Of a DNA stretch of 35,699 nt, positions 16,858 through 25,962 are shown piece by piece. Made by a program: the position numbers and the translations under genes. The notes under the pieces were generated by a model, which saw only the letters and a list, made by a program, of their open reading frames with translations, was not told where the DNA came from and ran no database searches. Within the stretch, counting starts at the first letter, position 1. Each line of letters opens with the position of its first letter. The stretch lies in assembly GCA_016285185.1 (NCBI GenBank), contig JAEEQG010000071.1, positions 1 through 35,699 of the forward strand, read 5' to 3'. This DNA is from Spirochaetota bacterium (GTDB taxonomy: Bacteria; Spirochaetota; Spirochaetia; Treponematales; Treponemataceae).

Positions 16858-16887
16858 TTGTCAACATTGAAAATTCTGCTGTATAAT
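16858..16887 (+). promoter_or_regulatory. Promoter of the receptor cyclase gene, leaderless type
   Basis: TTGTCA (16858-16863) and a perfect TATAAT (16882-16887) are separated by 18 nt. The -10 box is 7 nt from the ATG at 16895 and there is no ribosome-binding site. Confidence 0.65.
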
Positions 16888-16894
16888 ATTCTTT

Positions 16895-19800
16895 ATGAAA
16901 AGGCTTGCGATTTGTTTGTCTTTACTTGTTTTTGGAGTCCTGCTGTTTGCGCAGCAGTCATTTTTTGACAACTATGTGTATCAAAGCTGGAATGCATTCG
17001 GTTCACTCAATGGAACAAGTACAACTGATATAGTTCAGACTAAGGATGGCTATATAAATATCGGAACTTATGAAGGGCTTGCCCGTTTTGACGGATTAAC
17101 GTTTACAACGCACAAAAGATCCGCCGGTAACGATTTGCAGTTTGTTTCCGTACGTGCAATACTTGAAGACTCCCAGGGGAACCTTTGGCTGGGCTCCAAT
17201 GATGAGGGACTGCAAAAAATCACTCCTACTGAAAATAAAGTCTATACAACCCAGAACGGACTGCCAAACAACTCAATCCGCTGTCTTGCCGAAGACAAGC
17301 AGGGTAATGTGTGGATAGGAACAGCCGCAGGCGTTGTTTATATCACGCCCAAAGGACACATGATAACCCCGCAGTTTGAAGCCGGAACAGTTTCAAAAGG
17401 TATTATCGCAACCTGTTTTTACTGCGACATTAGCGGTAGAATGTGGCTGCTCACGGCAAACGAAAAAGGTTTGTTCTCTCTGGACGACGGCATATTCCGT
17501 ACACGCCCGGAGCTGGATAAATACGACAATTACTTTGCAACCGCAATTTGTCAGGATGCACGCGGTGCCTACTGGGTAGGACTCGGTGATTACGGACTGA
17601 TAAAAGTTGCGAACGGCAGAATGGAAGAAATTAAAACAGGTACAATAGCTGATCATGCGGCCACAAACGCATTTTATTCTACCGGTGACACAATTTGGAT
17701 AGGTACTGAAAAAGGGCTTGTAGTTTACTGCAACGGAACTTTTTTTGAATACGAAGGAAGCGGACTTAAGAACGCAAAAATCAACAAAATCATCTGTGAC
17801 CGCGAAAACAACATTTGGCTTGGAACGGATCGCAACGGCGTCGGCAAACTTACGCTCGGCAAATTCCGAATATTAAAGCTCGGTATTACCGTAAACAGCA
17901 TTACGGAAGACCGCTCAGGAAGAATATGGGCAGGAACTGACAGCGGCGTCCGCTGTTATGAAAAAGACCGTGAAGTTGCAAATGACCTTACGGAATATAC
18001 AAAAGGACTGCGCATAAGAGATGTAGAAGCTCTAAAGAACGGTGACATTCTTGTAAGCTGCTACACAAAGCCCGCACAACTCCGTTACGATGGCAAAACC
18101 ATAAAAAACTGGTCAACGGATGACGGCCTTGCAGGTAATAAAGTGCGTGTTGCAATTGAGACAGATTCCGGGGACATGTATGTAGGTACCACAACGGGTT
18201 TGAGCATAATCCATCCTGACAACACCATAAAGAATTTCAAGCAGAAAAATGGTCTTGAGAACGAATATGTGATGGCATTGCACCAGGATACCAACGGCAT
18301 AATCTGGATTGGAACCGATGGTGGCGGAATATACCTTATGAAAGATGAAAAAATAATTTCGCACATAACTTCCGAAGATGGTCTTGCAGGTAACGTAATT
18401 TTTAAGATAACACAGGATATAGACGGAGCTTTTTGGATTTGCAGCGGCAGCGGAATAACGCGTTGTCCCGATTTTGACAGCAGAACCGGTATGCCTGAGG
18501 TTTTCCAGAACATTGATTCTGAAAACGGAATAGAAACCGATTCCATGTTTCAGGTTCTTGCGGACGGCAGCAACAACCTCTGGATGACCAGCAACCACGG
18601 TATTTCTTCCGCTCCTCTCAATGACATTCTGGATACAGCAGAAGACTACCATAAAAAAGCAACCGTTAAGTTCTACAGCAGAAACGACGGACTTGATTCA
18701 GACGGTCCTACTTCTACCGCAAAAAGCATTGTTGACCGCCGTGGTCGCGTATGGTTTGCAATGGTAGACGGTATCGCGATTTATGACCCCGTAAATCTGT
18801 TTGAAAATGCAATAATGCCGCTCGTTCAGGTAGAGAGCGTTGTTGTTGACAACAACATGGTTGTAGACAACAAGCTTTACCAAAAGGACAACGGTACAAT
18901 CATGCTCAAACCGGGAACAAAGCGTGTAGACATTAGTTATACAGGTTTGAGTTTTGACGCGCCGGAGCGTATCAAGTTTACCCACAAACTTTCGAACTTT
19001 GAAAACGATTTTAGTCCACCAAGTAACGCTCGTACAATGTCATATACAAACCTTACTCCTGGTAAGCACGTTTTTTATGTAAACGCGATAAACGGTGACG
19101 GTATTTATTCAAAACAGGCTGAAGCAGTACTGTTTGTTCAAAAGCCTTATCTGCATCAGCTGCCGGCGTTCTGGATAGTTTTGGTTATTGTTATAATGGG
19201 CGTTGTGTTCTTATTCTTCTATATGGATCAACAGAGAATCCTTCGCGAAAACATACGCCTTGAGCAAACCGTAAAGGAAAAAACCGCGGAACTTCAGCTT
19301 TCAATGGAAAAATCCGATCAGTTGCTGCGTGCCATCCTTCCGGCGGAGATTGCTGATGAACTAAAGGATGATGTACATTCAATTGCTCAGGATTTTGCCG
19401 ATGTTACGATTTTGTTCTCGGATATAGTCGGTTTTACAAAAACCTCAAGTGGTCATACAGCTGCTGAGATTGTAAACGCCCTTAACGCGCTCTTCAGTAA
19501 ATTCGATCTTAGGGCAACAAGCATGGGGGTTGAAAAAATCAAGACAATCGGAGATGCTTATATGGCAACGTGTGGTTTACCAACTCCAAACGAAAATCAT
19601 GCTCTCGTAATGATTAAGTTTGCAAAAGGCATGCTTGAGGATTTAGCTGATTATAACAAGACTGCACAAATCAAATTTAATATAAGAATCGGTCTTAACA
19701 GCGGCCCTGTTACGGCAGGTGTTATCGGACGGACAAAGTTCATTTATGATATCTGGGGAAACTCCGTAAACGTTGCAAGTCGTATGGAAACAGCGGCGAC

Positions 19801-19927
19801 TCCTGGCGGGATCCGTGTTTCCGAGACTGTTTATGAACATCTGCATAATACCGATATCAAGTTCAGCGAACCTGTTGAATGTGATATAAAGGGCAAGGGC
19901 AAGATGATTACTTATGATGTATTGTAA
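16895..19927 (+). CDS. Beta-propeller receptor adenylyl cyclase (class III)
   Basis: A 1010-residue one-component sensor that should make cAMP in response to a periplasmic cue. A signal peptide (about 1-20) precedes a long array of two-component-regulator-propeller repeats (about 30-630; recurring forms such as NLWLGSND, NVWIGTAAG, NIWLGTDRN, IIWIGTDGG). Then come a Y_Y_Y-type Ig-like domain (about 650-750), one TM helix (about 755-778), a short coiled coil and a class III cyclase domain (about 830-1000). Catalytic residues appear complete: metal Asp in FSDIVGFT and in GDAY, the adenine-selecting Lys in IKTIGD and Asp in YDIWG, and the Asn/Arg of NVASRME. Propeller receptors usually feed a histidine kinase, so a cyclase output is less common. 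It probably forms an operon with the binding protein 18 bp downstream. Confidence 0.92.
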   Translation: MKRLAICLSLLVFGVLLFAQQSFFDNYVYQSWNAFGSLNGTSTTDIVQTKDGYINIGTYEGLARFDGLTFTTHKRSAGNDLQFVSVRAILEDSQGNLWLGSNDEGLQKITPTENKVYTTQNGLPNNSIRCLAEDKQGNVWIGTAAGVVYITPKGHMITPQFEAGTVSKGIIATCFYCDISGRMWLLTANEKGLFSLDDGIFRTRPELDKYDNYFATAICQDARGAYWVGLGDYGLIKVANGRMEEIKTGTIADHAATNAFYSTGDTIWIGTEKGLVVYCNGTFFEYEGSGLKNAKINKIICDRENNIWLGTDRNGVGKLTLGKFRILKLGITVNSITEDRSGRIWAGTDSGVRCYEKDREVANDLTEYTKGLRIRDVEALKNGDILVSCYTKPAQLRYDGKTIKNWSTDDGLAGNKVRVAIETDSGDMYVGTTTGLSIIHPDNTIKNFKQKNGLENEYVMALHQDTNGIIWIGTDGGGIYLMKDEKIISHITSEDGLAGNVIFKITQDIDGAFWICSGSGITRCPDFDSRTGMPEVFQNIDSENGIETDSMFQVLADGSNNLWMTSNHGISSAPLNDILDTAEDYHKKATVKFYSRNDGLDSDGPTSTAKSIVDRRGRVWFAMVDGIAIYDPVNLFENAIMPLVQVESVVVDNNMVVDNKLYQKDNGTIMLKPGTKRVDISYTGLSFDAPERIKFTHKLSNFENDFSPPSNARTMSYTNLTPGKHVFYVNAINGDGIYSKQAEAVLFVQKPYLHQLPAFWIVLVIVIMGVVFLFFYMDQQRILRENIRLEQTVKEKTAELQLSMEKSDQLLRAILPAEIADELKDDVHSIAQDFADVTILFSDIVGFTKTSSGHTAAEIVNALNALFSKFDLRATSMGVEKIKTIGDAYMATCGLPTPNENHALVMIKFAKGMLEDLADYNKTAQIKFNIRIGLNSGPVTAGVIGRTKFIYDIWGNSVNVASRMETAATPGGIRVSETVYEHLHNTDIKFSEPVECDIKGKGKMITYDVL

Positions 19928-19945
19928 AAATATCTTGGAGGATGT

Positions 19946-21133
19946 ATGAAAAAAAATCTGATTTTGATGGCGTTGTGTGTTGCTGTTTTATTAATTGTTG
20001 GCTGCAAAAAGGAAATAAAGAAAGATACAGTAAAAGTCGGACTTCTTCATTCTCTGAGCGGAACAATGGCAATAAGTGAAGTTCCTGTCAGGGATTCGGA
20101 ATTATTGGCAATAAAAGAAATAAATGAAGCTGGTGGTGTTCTGGGTAAGCAGATAGAAGCAATACAGGAAGACGGTGAAAGTGATCCTAATACCTTTGCC
20201 GAAAAAGCCCGCAAGCTTTTGACGGATGATAAGGTTGTATCTGTTTTTGGCTGCTGGACATCTGCTTCGAGAAAAGCAGTCAAGCCGGTTTTTGAAGAAT
20301 TGTTCGGGCTTTTATGGTACCCGATTCAGTATGAGGGAATGGAAGCAAGCCCCAATATCATGTACATGGGTGCTTCGCCGAATCAGCAGGTTGTTCCGGC
20401 TGTGGATTATTGTGTAAACAATTTTGGCAAAAAAGTGTACCTTCTGGGTAGCGACTATGTTTTCCCACGTACGGCCAACCGTATCATAAAAGCGCAGCTC
20501 GGTCAGATTGAGGGAGAATGTGTCGGTGAAATCTATGTTCCGATGGGACATACAAATTTTAATAGCATTATAGAAGATATTAAGCGCGAAAAGCCGGATG
20601 TTATCTTGAATACACTTAATGGAGACTCAAATATCTACTTTTTTAAGCAGATGCAGTTTGCAGGGCTGACGGCAGAAAAGCTCCCGATAATGAGTTTTTC
20701 AATCTCCGAGGAAGAAGTTAGCATAATAGGTGCCGATGTTCTTAAGAATCATTATGTTGCATGGAACTACTACGAAACAACCGAAACACCGCGTAATGCA
20801 AAGTTTGTTTCTGACTATAAATCCGAATACGGAAGCGACCGTGTTACAGGAGACCCTATTGAAGCCGGTTACATTGCCGTTTATATGTGGGCAGCCGCTT
20901 GCGAAAAAGCCAAGAGTTTTGACGTTGAAGATGTAAGAATGGCGGCAAAAGGTTTGAGTTTTACTGCACCTGAAGGTACTGTAACCATTGACGGTTCAAA
21001 CCAGCATTTGTACAAACAAGTTAGAATCGGAAAAGTAAATGAGACCGGTCTTATTGATGAAATTTGGGCAACACCGGGAGCAATAAAGCCGGATCCGTAC
21101 CTCAGTACTTACGAGTGGGCAAGGGGTCTGTAA
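19946..21133 (+). CDS. UrtA-like periplasmic ligand-binding lipoprotein
   Basis: A 395-residue type I periplasmic binding protein with a lipoprotein signal (IVGC, Cys20). Its sequence resembles the urea/short-amide binding branch (UrtA, AmiC-like) of the branched-chain amino-acid family: [46 protein letters not shown] and [19 protein letters not shown] precedes the ATG at 19946. No urtBCDE-like permease or ATPase genes accompany it; its only close partner is the receptor cyclase 18 bp upstream. It may therefore present a ligand to that receptor rather than feed a transporter. Urea or amide specificity is inferred from resemblance only. Confidence 0.88.
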   Translation: MKKNLILMALCVAVLLIVGCKKEIKKDTVKVGLLHSLSGTMAISEVPVRDSELLAIKEINEAGGVLGKQIEAIQEDGESDPNTFAEKARKLLTDDKVVSVFGCWTSASRKAVKPVFEELFGLLWYPIQYEGMEASPNIMYMGASPNQQVVPAVDYCVNNFGKKVYLLGSDYVFPRTANRIIKAQLGQIEGECVGEIYVPMGHTNFNSIIEDIKREKPDVILNTLNGDSNIYFFKQMQFAGLTAEKLPIMSFSISEEEVSIIGADVLKNHYVAWNYYETTETPRNAKFVSDYKSEYGSDRVTGDPIEAGYIAVYMWAAACEKAKSFDVEDVRMAAKGLSFTAPEGTVTIDGSNQHLYKQVRIGKVNETGLIDEIWATPGAIKPDPYLSTYEWARGL

Positions 21134-21158
21134 CCGCGTTTCATCTTTAACAGATAGT

Positions 21159-21965
21159 ATGCGACTTATTTTTATACGCCACGGCGATCCTGACTACGCC
21201 AACGACAATCTCACTGAAAAGGGCAAAAAAGAAGTTGAACTCCTCACAAAGCGTGTGTCAGCATGGAAGGATATAACGCAAATTTATGTCTCTCCGATGG
21301 GGCGCGCAAAGGCAACCGCCGCACCTTCTTTGGAAAAACTTGGAATGAGAGCTACAGAATGTGAATGGCTGCAGGAATTCTATTATCACACTACATACCC
21401 AAAAAATATAAAGGACAAGTCCAAAGCCGGAAAGAGCACAATGTGCTGGGATCTTATGCCTGAGTACTTTTTGTCGGACAAAAAGTTTTTTGACAAGGAC
21501 AAGTGGACAAAAAGCAACTTTATGAAAGGCGGTAACATTGCCGAAAAGTACCGGATGGTTTGTGACGGCATAGACGGAATTCTCGCCGAATACGGATATA
21601 TAAGAAACAAAAAAGGTTTTTATGACGTTGTAAACCCCGTTCCGAACCACAACTGGTACGAACCGGTTGAAAAATACCACCTCAAATCAGTTAAAGACGA
21701 CTATCCTAAAGAGCAGACTCTTGTTTTTTTCTGTCATTTGGGGGTTATGTTCGTAATTATCGCCCACTTTGTCGGAATGTCGCCCATGCAGCTGTGGCAG
21801 GGATTCTTCGTGGCTCCCACATCAATAACCGTTGTAAACAGTGAAGAACGTCTCAAAGATCAGGCATTCTTCCGCGTTGAGCGGCTCGGTGATACAAACC
21901 ATCTTACAAACGGCGGAGAGCCAATTTCTTCTTCCGGCTACTTTGCCGACGTATTTTCCGAATAA
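21159..21965 (+). CDS. Histidine phosphatase superfamily protein
   Basis: The 268-residue protein starts with the phosphoglycerate-mutase-like catalytic motif FIRHGDPDY (His8 as the phosphate acceptor) and LTEKGKKEVELL. It has YVSPMGRAKATA, containing the second Arg, and the second catalytic His in FFCHLGVM. It is somewhat longer than minimal family members because of an insertion around residues 80-170. It should be a cytoplasmic phosphatase, but the substrate is not predictable. It follows the binding-protein gene by 25 bp on the same strand and has no clear ribosome-binding site. Confidence 0.85.
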   Translation: MRLIFIRHGDPDYANDNLTEKGKKEVELLTKRVSAWKDITQIYVSPMGRAKATAAPSLEKLGMRATECEWLQEFYYHTTYPKNIKDKSKAGKSTMCWDLMPEYFLSDKKFFDKDKWTKSNFMKGGNIAEKYRMVCDGIDGILAEYGYIRNKKGFYDVVNPVPNHNWYEPVEKYHLKSVKDDYPKEQTLVFFCHLGVMFVIIAHFVGMSPMQLWQGFFVAPTSITVVNSEERLKDQAFFRVERLGDTNHLTNGGEPISSSGYFADVFSE

Positions 21966-21985
21966 ATAAAATAAATTTTAGATTT

Positions 21986-22004
21986 ACCTATTGACATAGT
22001 GGGT
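21986..22004. promoter_or_regulatory. Putative Rrf2/CymR-type operator 1
   Basis: ACCTA-N9-TGGGT, an inverted repeat with one mismatch that contains the -35 box TTGACA. Two perfect copies of the same ACCTA-N9-TAGGT dyad are at 22033 and 27588. The flanking match to the copy at 27588 is very close (ACCTATTGAC-TAGT-GGTT). A local Rrf2-family regulator (28489) is the natural candidate binder. Confidence 0.65.
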
Positions 22005-22019
22005 TTTAGATGGTATAAA
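21991..22019 (+). promoter_or_regulatory. Promoter of the leader-metY-cysK transcript
   Basis: Perfect TTGACA (21991-21996), a 17-nt spacer and TATAAA (22014-22019), with transcription expected near 22026. This gives a leader of about 200 nt before metY. A small hairpin ACTGC/GCAGT is at 22060-22074. Confidence 0.75.
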
Positions 22020-22032
22020 TGATTTATAACAA

Positions 22033-22051
22033 ACCTATTAAGTCACTAGGT
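22033..22051. promoter_or_regulatory. Putative Rrf2/CymR-type operator 2
   Basis: A perfect ACCTA-N9-TAGGT dyad just downstream of the predicted transcription start. Its centre is 47 bp from that of operator 1, so the two flank the promoter. Confidence 0.65.
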
Positions 22052-22086
22052 ATTAAGAAACTGCATAAGGCAGTACAAAACTAAAC

Positions 22087-22227
22087 AGGAGGACAGAAAA
22101 TGACCGTATATTTTGAAAAGCTTGTTCGTGCCAATTTCCGTTTTGGCAGAATGCGCTCCTGTTGCTGTCCTCTTACAAACTATAACGCGGCTTGTGCCGT
22201 AAAAAACTATCAAGCTACAACAGGAGC
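22087..22227 (+). promoter_or_regulatory. Putative cysteine-responsive translational attenuator
   Basis: GCTCCTGTTG (22155-22164), at the Cys codons of the leader ORF, is a perfect complement of CAACAGGAGC (22218-22227), which contains the metY ribosome-binding site. The overlapping CTGTCCTC (22165-22172) is a perfect complement of GAGGACAG (22089-22096), the leader ORF's own ribosome-binding site, and CTCCTGTT (22156-22163) can alternatively pair with AACAGGAG (22084-22091). A ribosome held at the Cys codons would cover these anti-ribosome-binding-site sequences and free the metY site. The pairing is seen directly; the mechanism is inferred. Confidence 0.7.
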
Positions 22228-22261
22228 AAATTATGTCAGACAAAAACAAACTTCACTTTGA
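22100..22261 (+). CDS. Cys-rich leader peptide upstream of metY
   Basis: A 53-codon ORF preceded by an ideal ribosome-binding site (AGGAGG, 7 nt before the ATG, the strongest in the neighbourhood). It encodes an Arg-Ser-Cys-Cys-Cys-Pro run at codons 19-24 (tgt tgc tgt) and another Cys at codon 32. The rest is unremarkable, with no signal peptide or domain. It ends at TGA 22259-22261, overlapping the first 29 nt of metY in another frame. Its position between a cysteine-gene promoter and metY, and the complementarity of its Cys codons to the metY ribosome-binding site, indicate a regulatory leader peptide sensing charged tRNA-Cys rather than a functional protein. Confidence 0.7.
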   Translation: MTVYFEKLVRANFRFGRMRSCCCPLTNYNAACAVKNYQATTGANYVRQKQTSL

Positions 22262-23525
22262 AACTTTACAGTTGCATGTAGGTCAGGAAAACGCAGACCC
22301 TGCAACAGATTCACGCGCTGTACCTATTTATCAGACAGCGGCTTATGTATTCCACAATGCGGCACATGCTGCAGCAAGATTCGGACTTTCAGATGCAGGT
22401 AACATCTACGGACGCCTTACAAACACAACGCAGGGCGTTTTTGAAGAACGTGTTGCGGCTCTTGAAGGCGGCGTTGCAGGCCTTGCGGTTGCAAGTGGTG
22501 CGGCTGCAATCTCGTATGCATTCCAGAACATAGCCTTTGCCGGTGACCATATTGTAAGCGCAAAGACAATCTACGGTGGTTCGTATAATCTGCTTGCCCA
22601 TACACTTGCAGGACAGGGTATCGAAACAACCTTTGTAGACGGAAGCGATGTTTCGAATTTTGCCAAAGCAATCAAACCCAATACAAAGGCTTTGTTCATT
22701 GAAACACTCGGAAACCCGAACTCCAACATTCTCGACGTTGAAGCAATTGCGGAAATTGCTCACAAAAATAAGATTCCTCTTATTGTGGACAACACATTCG
22801 GAACACCGTATCTTTTCCGCCCGATTGAGCATGGTGCGGACATCGTAGTTCATTCAGCGACAAAGTTTATCGGCGGACATGGAACATCGCTCGGAGGTGT
22901 AATTGTAGACAGCGGTAACTTTGACTGGAAAGCCAGCGGCAAATTCCCGCTGCTCACAGACGGCGATCCAAGTTATCACGGTGTAAAATTTACCGAAGCA
23001 GTTGGAAAAGCTGCTTATGTAACACGTATAAGAGCAGTTCTTCTGCGCGATACAGGTGCAACTCTCAGCCCGTTCAACGCTTTCATTTTATTACAGGGAT
23101 TGGAAACTTTAAGTTTACGCCTTGAACGCCATGTATCAAATGCGCTTAAAGTTGTAGAATATCTTAGCAAGCATCCTCAGGTAGCAAAGGTGAACCATCC
23201 TGCCCTTAAGGATAGTCCCGATCACGCTCTCTACAAAAAGTATTTTCCGCTGGGTGCAGGCTCAATTTTTACTTTTGAGATTAAGGGCGGTAAAGAAGCT
23301 GCATGGAAATTCATTGACAATCTCAAGATTTTCAGCTTGCTTGCAAATGTTGCCGATGTAAAGTCGCTCGTAATTCATCCTGCAACAACAACTCACAGCC
23401 AGCTATCAGAAGCAGAGCTCGCGGATCAGGGCATTACACAGAGTACAATCCGGCTTTCAATCGGTACGGAACACATTGATGATATAATCGCAGACCTTGA
23501 TGCGGCATTCAAAGCTGCAAAATAG
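22233..23525 (+). CDS. metY: O-acetylhomoserine/O-acetylserine sulfhydrylase
   Basis: A 430-residue PLP enzyme of the Cys/Met-metabolism family. O-acetylhomoserine aminocarboxypropyltransferases convert O-acetylhomoserine and sulfide to homocysteine, and some also make cysteine. The N terminus [32 protein letters not shown] and the length match the MetY branch. The PLP Lys is Lys211 in [11 protein letters not shown], with the phosphate-binding SGAAAI segment near residue 90 and the [16 protein letters not shown] terminus. Its AGGAG (22222-22226) is 6 nt before the ATG, yet lies within the predicted sequestering pair with the leader ORF's Cys codons. It is followed 38 bp later by cysK, so control of its leader probably affects both. 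Confidence 0.96.
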   Translation: MSDKNKLHFETLQLHVGQENADPATDSRAVPIYQTAAYVFHNAAHAAARFGLSDAGNIYGRLTNTTQGVFEERVAALEGGVAGLAVASGAAAISYAFQNIAFAGDHIVSAKTIYGGSYNLLAHTLAGQGIETTFVDGSDVSNFAKAIKPNTKALFIETLGNPNSNILDVEAIAEIAHKNKIPLIVDNTFGTPYLFRPIEHGADIVVHSATKFIGGHGTSLGGVIVDSGNFDWKASGKFPLLTDGDPSYHGVKFTEAVGKAAYVTRIRAVLLRDTGATLSPFNAFILLQGLETLSLRLERHVSNALKVVEYLSKHPQVAKVNHPALKDSPDHALYKKYFPLGAGSIFTFEIKGGKEAAWKFIDNLKIFSLLANVADVKSLVIHPATTTHSQLSEAELADQGITQSTIRLSIGTEHIDDIIADLDAAFKAAK

Positions 23526-23563
23526 GCTTAATAAGACATTAAACTAAAGGAGATTTTCGTATT

Positions 23564-24496
23564 ATGCCAAAGATTTTCAGTTCAGCAGACCAGCTTATTG
23601 GTCATACACCGCTTCTTGAGCTCACTCATTTGGAAGCGGAACTCTCTCTGGGTGCAAAGATTTACGCAAAGCTTGAATATTTTAATCCGGCGGGAAGCGT
23701 AAAAGACCGCATTGCAAAAGCGATGCTTGATGATGCCGAAAAATCCGGCAAGCTTAAGAAAGGCGCTGTTATTATTGAACCAACTTCGGGTAATACGGGA
23801 ATCGGACTTGCTTCTGTTGCAGCCGCACGCGGTTACAGAATTATAATCGTTATGCCAGAGACGATGTCCGTTGAGCGCCGCCAGCTTATGAAAGCTTACG
23901 GTGCGGAACTCGTTCTCACAGACGGAACAAAGGGTATGAAGGGTGCCATAGCAAAGGCTGATGAACTTGCAAAAGAAATTCCGAACAGCTTTATTCCGGG
24001 GCAGTTTGTAAATCCTGCAAACCCCAAAGCTCATATTGAAACAACCGGGCCTGAAATTTGGGAAGATACGGACGGCGAAGTAGATATTTTTGTTGCCGGC
24101 GTTGGAACAGGCGGAACTGTTACCGGTGTCGGACAATACCTCAAGTCAAAAAACAAGAATATTAAAGTTGTTGCCGTTGAACCTGCTTCAAGTCCGGTTT
24201 TGAGCAAAGGAACAGCAGGTGCACACAAGATTCAGGGAATCGGTGCAGGCTTTGTTCCCGATGTTCTGGACACAAAGGTTTACGATGAAATTATTGCCGT
24301 TGAGAATGAGGATGCATTTGCCACCGGTAAAAAAATCGGACAGAAAGAGGGCGTACTTGTCGGTATCTCAAGTGGTGCTGCAGCTTGGGCGGCAATAGAA
24401 CTCGCAAAACGTCCCGAAAACAAAGGGAAAAAGATTGTAGTTCTTTTGCCTGATACCGGCGACCGCTATCTTTCTACACCGCTTTTTGCTGACTAA
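23564..24496 (+). CDS. cysK: Cysteine synthase A (O-acetylserine sulfhydrylase)
   Basis: This PLP enzyme makes cysteine from O-acetylserine and sulfide. The 310-residue length is standard. PLP Lys47 is in [11 protein letters not shown], the substrate loop TSGNTG is at 74-79, the phosphate-binding GTGGTVTG follows, and the C-terminal [11 protein letters not shown] and [11 protein letters not shown] motifs are present. AAGGAG precedes the ATG. cysE (serine acetyltransferase) is not in the window. In Firmicutes CysK also binds the Rrf2 regulator CymR and gives it cysteine responsiveness, which makes the CymR-like gene at 28489 a notable neighbour. Confidence 0.97.
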   Translation: MPKIFSSADQLIGHTPLLELTHLEAELSLGAKIYAKLEYFNPAGSVKDRIAKAMLDDAEKSGKLKKGAVIIEPTSGNTGIGLASVAAARGYRIIIVMPETMSVERRQLMKAYGAELVLTDGTKGMKGAIAKADELAKEIPNSFIPGQFVNPANPKAHIETTGPEIWEDTDGEVDIFVAGVGTGGTVTGVGQYLKSKNKNIKVVAVEPASSPVLSKGTAGAHKIQGIGAGFVPDVLDTKVYDEIIAVENEDAFATGKKIGQKEGVLVGISSGAAAWAAIELAKRPENKGKKIVVLLPDTGDRYLSTPLFAD

Positions 24497-24523
24497 CGGA
24501 GTTGCGTACATTTTCATTGACTA

Positions 24524-24547
24524 GCAGTTCATAAAAGTTTAGACTGC
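24524..24547. repeat. Inverted repeat between cysK and the permease gene
   Basis: GCAGT (24524-24528) and ACTGC (24543-24547) flank a 14-nt A/T-rich loop just before the permease start at 24555, which lacks a good ribosome-binding site. It may influence translation; evidence is weak. Confidence 0.3.
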
Positions 24548-24554
24548 AAACGGT

Positions 24555-25214
24555 ATGGATTTTGGTTTTATTCAGAAAGTATTTCCTATGTATGTGCAGG
24601 CGGCAGCCCTTACACTGCGGCTTGCTCTCATAGGAATTTTTTTGTCTCTGGTACTCGGTCTTGTCTGCGCTCTCATAAAGTATTTTAAGATACCGGTTCT
24701 GCGCAGCATAACCAGTGCTTATATCGAACTTTCACGTAATACTCCTCTTTTAATCCAGCTGTTTTTTCTTTATTTTGCTTTTCCGCGTATGGGAATAAAA
24801 CTTTCTTCCGTACAGTGCGCCATAATCGGACTTACGTTTTTGGGCGGCTCTTATATGGAAGAAACGTTTCGTTCCGCATTGGAATCCGTATCAAAAATAC
24901 AGATAGAAAGCGCACAGTGTATCGGGCTCACACCGCGCCAGGTTATGCAGTACGTTATACTGCCTCAGGCTGTCTCTGTTTCGATTCCGGGCTTTTGTGC
25001 AAACGTTATGTTTATGATAAAGGAAACATCGGTTTTCTCAGCGGTTGCACTTGCAGACTTGATGTACATAGCCAAGGACTTGATCGGGCTTTATTACAAA
25101 ACGGAAGAATCGCTGCTTTTGCTTTGTATCGCGTATTTTGTCCTGCTTTTGCCCATTTCGCTGATTGCGGCATTTGCCGAGAGGAGGCTGCGTTATGCCC
25201 AGTTCGGACGTTAG
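24555..25214 (+). CDS. Polar amino-acid ABC transporter permease (HisM-type), probable cysteine/cystine system
   Basis: A 219-residue inner-membrane permease of the His/Glu/Gln/Arg/opine family. About five hydrophobic segments are seen, with the N-terminal LALIGIFLSLVLGLVCALIKY segment, ELSRNTPLLIQLFFLYFAFP and the cytoplasmic coupling (EAA) loop ESAQCIGLTPRQVMQYVILPQA. It overlaps the second permease gene by 20 bp, as expected for a heterodimeric pair. Placement after metY-cysK and the CjaA-like binding protein further down suggest cysteine or cystine uptake, an inference from context. Confidence 0.92.
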   Translation: MDFGFIQKVFPMYVQAAALTLRLALIGIFLSLVLGLVCALIKYFKIPVLRSITSAYIELSRNTPLLIQLFFLYFAFPRMGIKLSSVQCAIIGLTFLGGSYMEETFRSALESVSKIQIESAQCIGLTPRQVMQYVILPQAVSVSIPGFCANVMFMIKETSVFSAVALADLMYIAKDLIGLYYKTEESLLLLCIAYFVLLLPISLIAAFAERRLRYAQFGR

Positions 25215-25908
25215 TGTAAATATGCTTGATGCAATCAGACAGGCATTTGGTGTCCTTACGATGGGAACAAACACGCTCCGGCTTTTAGGCGGACTTTGGG
25301 TAACTGTCTGGATAGCGCTCGTTTCCGTTGCGTTTTCGCTTGTACTCGGCTTTTTGTTTGGTATGCTGATGACTGTTAAAAACCGCGTAGTAAAAACCGT
25401 GAGCCGTATCTACCTTGAATTTATGCGCATTATGCCGCAGATGGTTCTGCTTTTTCTTGCCTATTACGGACTCACAAGAATGTGGAACATTTCGCTGAGT
25501 GGAGAAGCTGCAAGTATTCTTGTATTCACACTATGGGGAACTGCAGAAATGGGTGACCTTGTACGCGGTGCACTCGAGAGTGTTCCCAAACATCAATATG
25601 AAAGCGGACGTGCAATAGGGCTTACGGAACGTCAGATTTTCTTCTATATAATAATACCGCAAACTTTCCGTCCGCTGATTCCTCTCAGCATGAATCTGAT
25701 TACTAGAATGATTAAAACAACATCGCTCGTGGTTTTTGTCGGTGTAATCGAAGTTGTAAAAATAGGTCAGCAGATTATAGAAGCAAATCGTCTGACTGTG
25801 CCAACGGCTAGTATCGCGGTTTATTTTGTGATTTTTATGATGTACTTTTTTGTCTGCTGGATTTTGAGTCTCGCGGCAAGAGCTGTAGAAAAACAGCAGA
25901 AAAAATAA
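25195..25908 (+). CDS. Polar amino-acid ABC transporter permease, second subunit
   Basis: A 237-residue partner of the preceding permease with the same family pattern: TLRLLGGLWVTVWIALVSVAFSLVLG, the RIYLEFMRIMPQMVLLFLAYYG region and the EAA loop ESGRAIGLTERQIFFYIIIPQ. GAGGAGG lies 7 nt before the ATG at 25195; an in-frame TTG at 25165 is rejected. It overlaps the first permease gene by 20 bp. The cognate ATPase (26811) is separated from it by the YD-repeat gene. Confidence 0.92.
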   Translation: MPSSDVSVNMLDAIRQAFGVLTMGTNTLRLLGGLWVTVWIALVSVAFSLVLGFLFGMLMTVKNRVVKTVSRIYLEFMRIMPQMVLLFLAYYGLTRMWNISLSGEAASILVFTLWGTAEMGDLVRGALESVPKHQYESGRAIGLTERQIFFYIIIPQTFRPLIPLSMNLITRMIKTTSLVVFVGVIEVVKIGQQIIEANRLTVPTASIAVYFVIFMMYFFVCWILSLAARAVEKQQKK

Positions 25909-25962
25909 TTGTTGTTACAATAGTTCGATCTGTTTATTTCCAATATATAAGGAGTTTAAAGA

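Noticed and set aside
16263-16894. Search for a DGR template repeat, Avd or reverse transcriptase next to the variable region
   Set aside because: No ORF of suitable size and no second copy of the variable-region framework (GGCTTCCGCGTC) was found here or elsewhere in the window on either strand by eye.
22026-22232. T-box or SAM riboswitch in the metY leader
   Set aside because: No T-box AGGGTGGNACCGCG-type motif and no SAM-I core was seen; the leader is explained by the Cys-rich ORF and its pairing.
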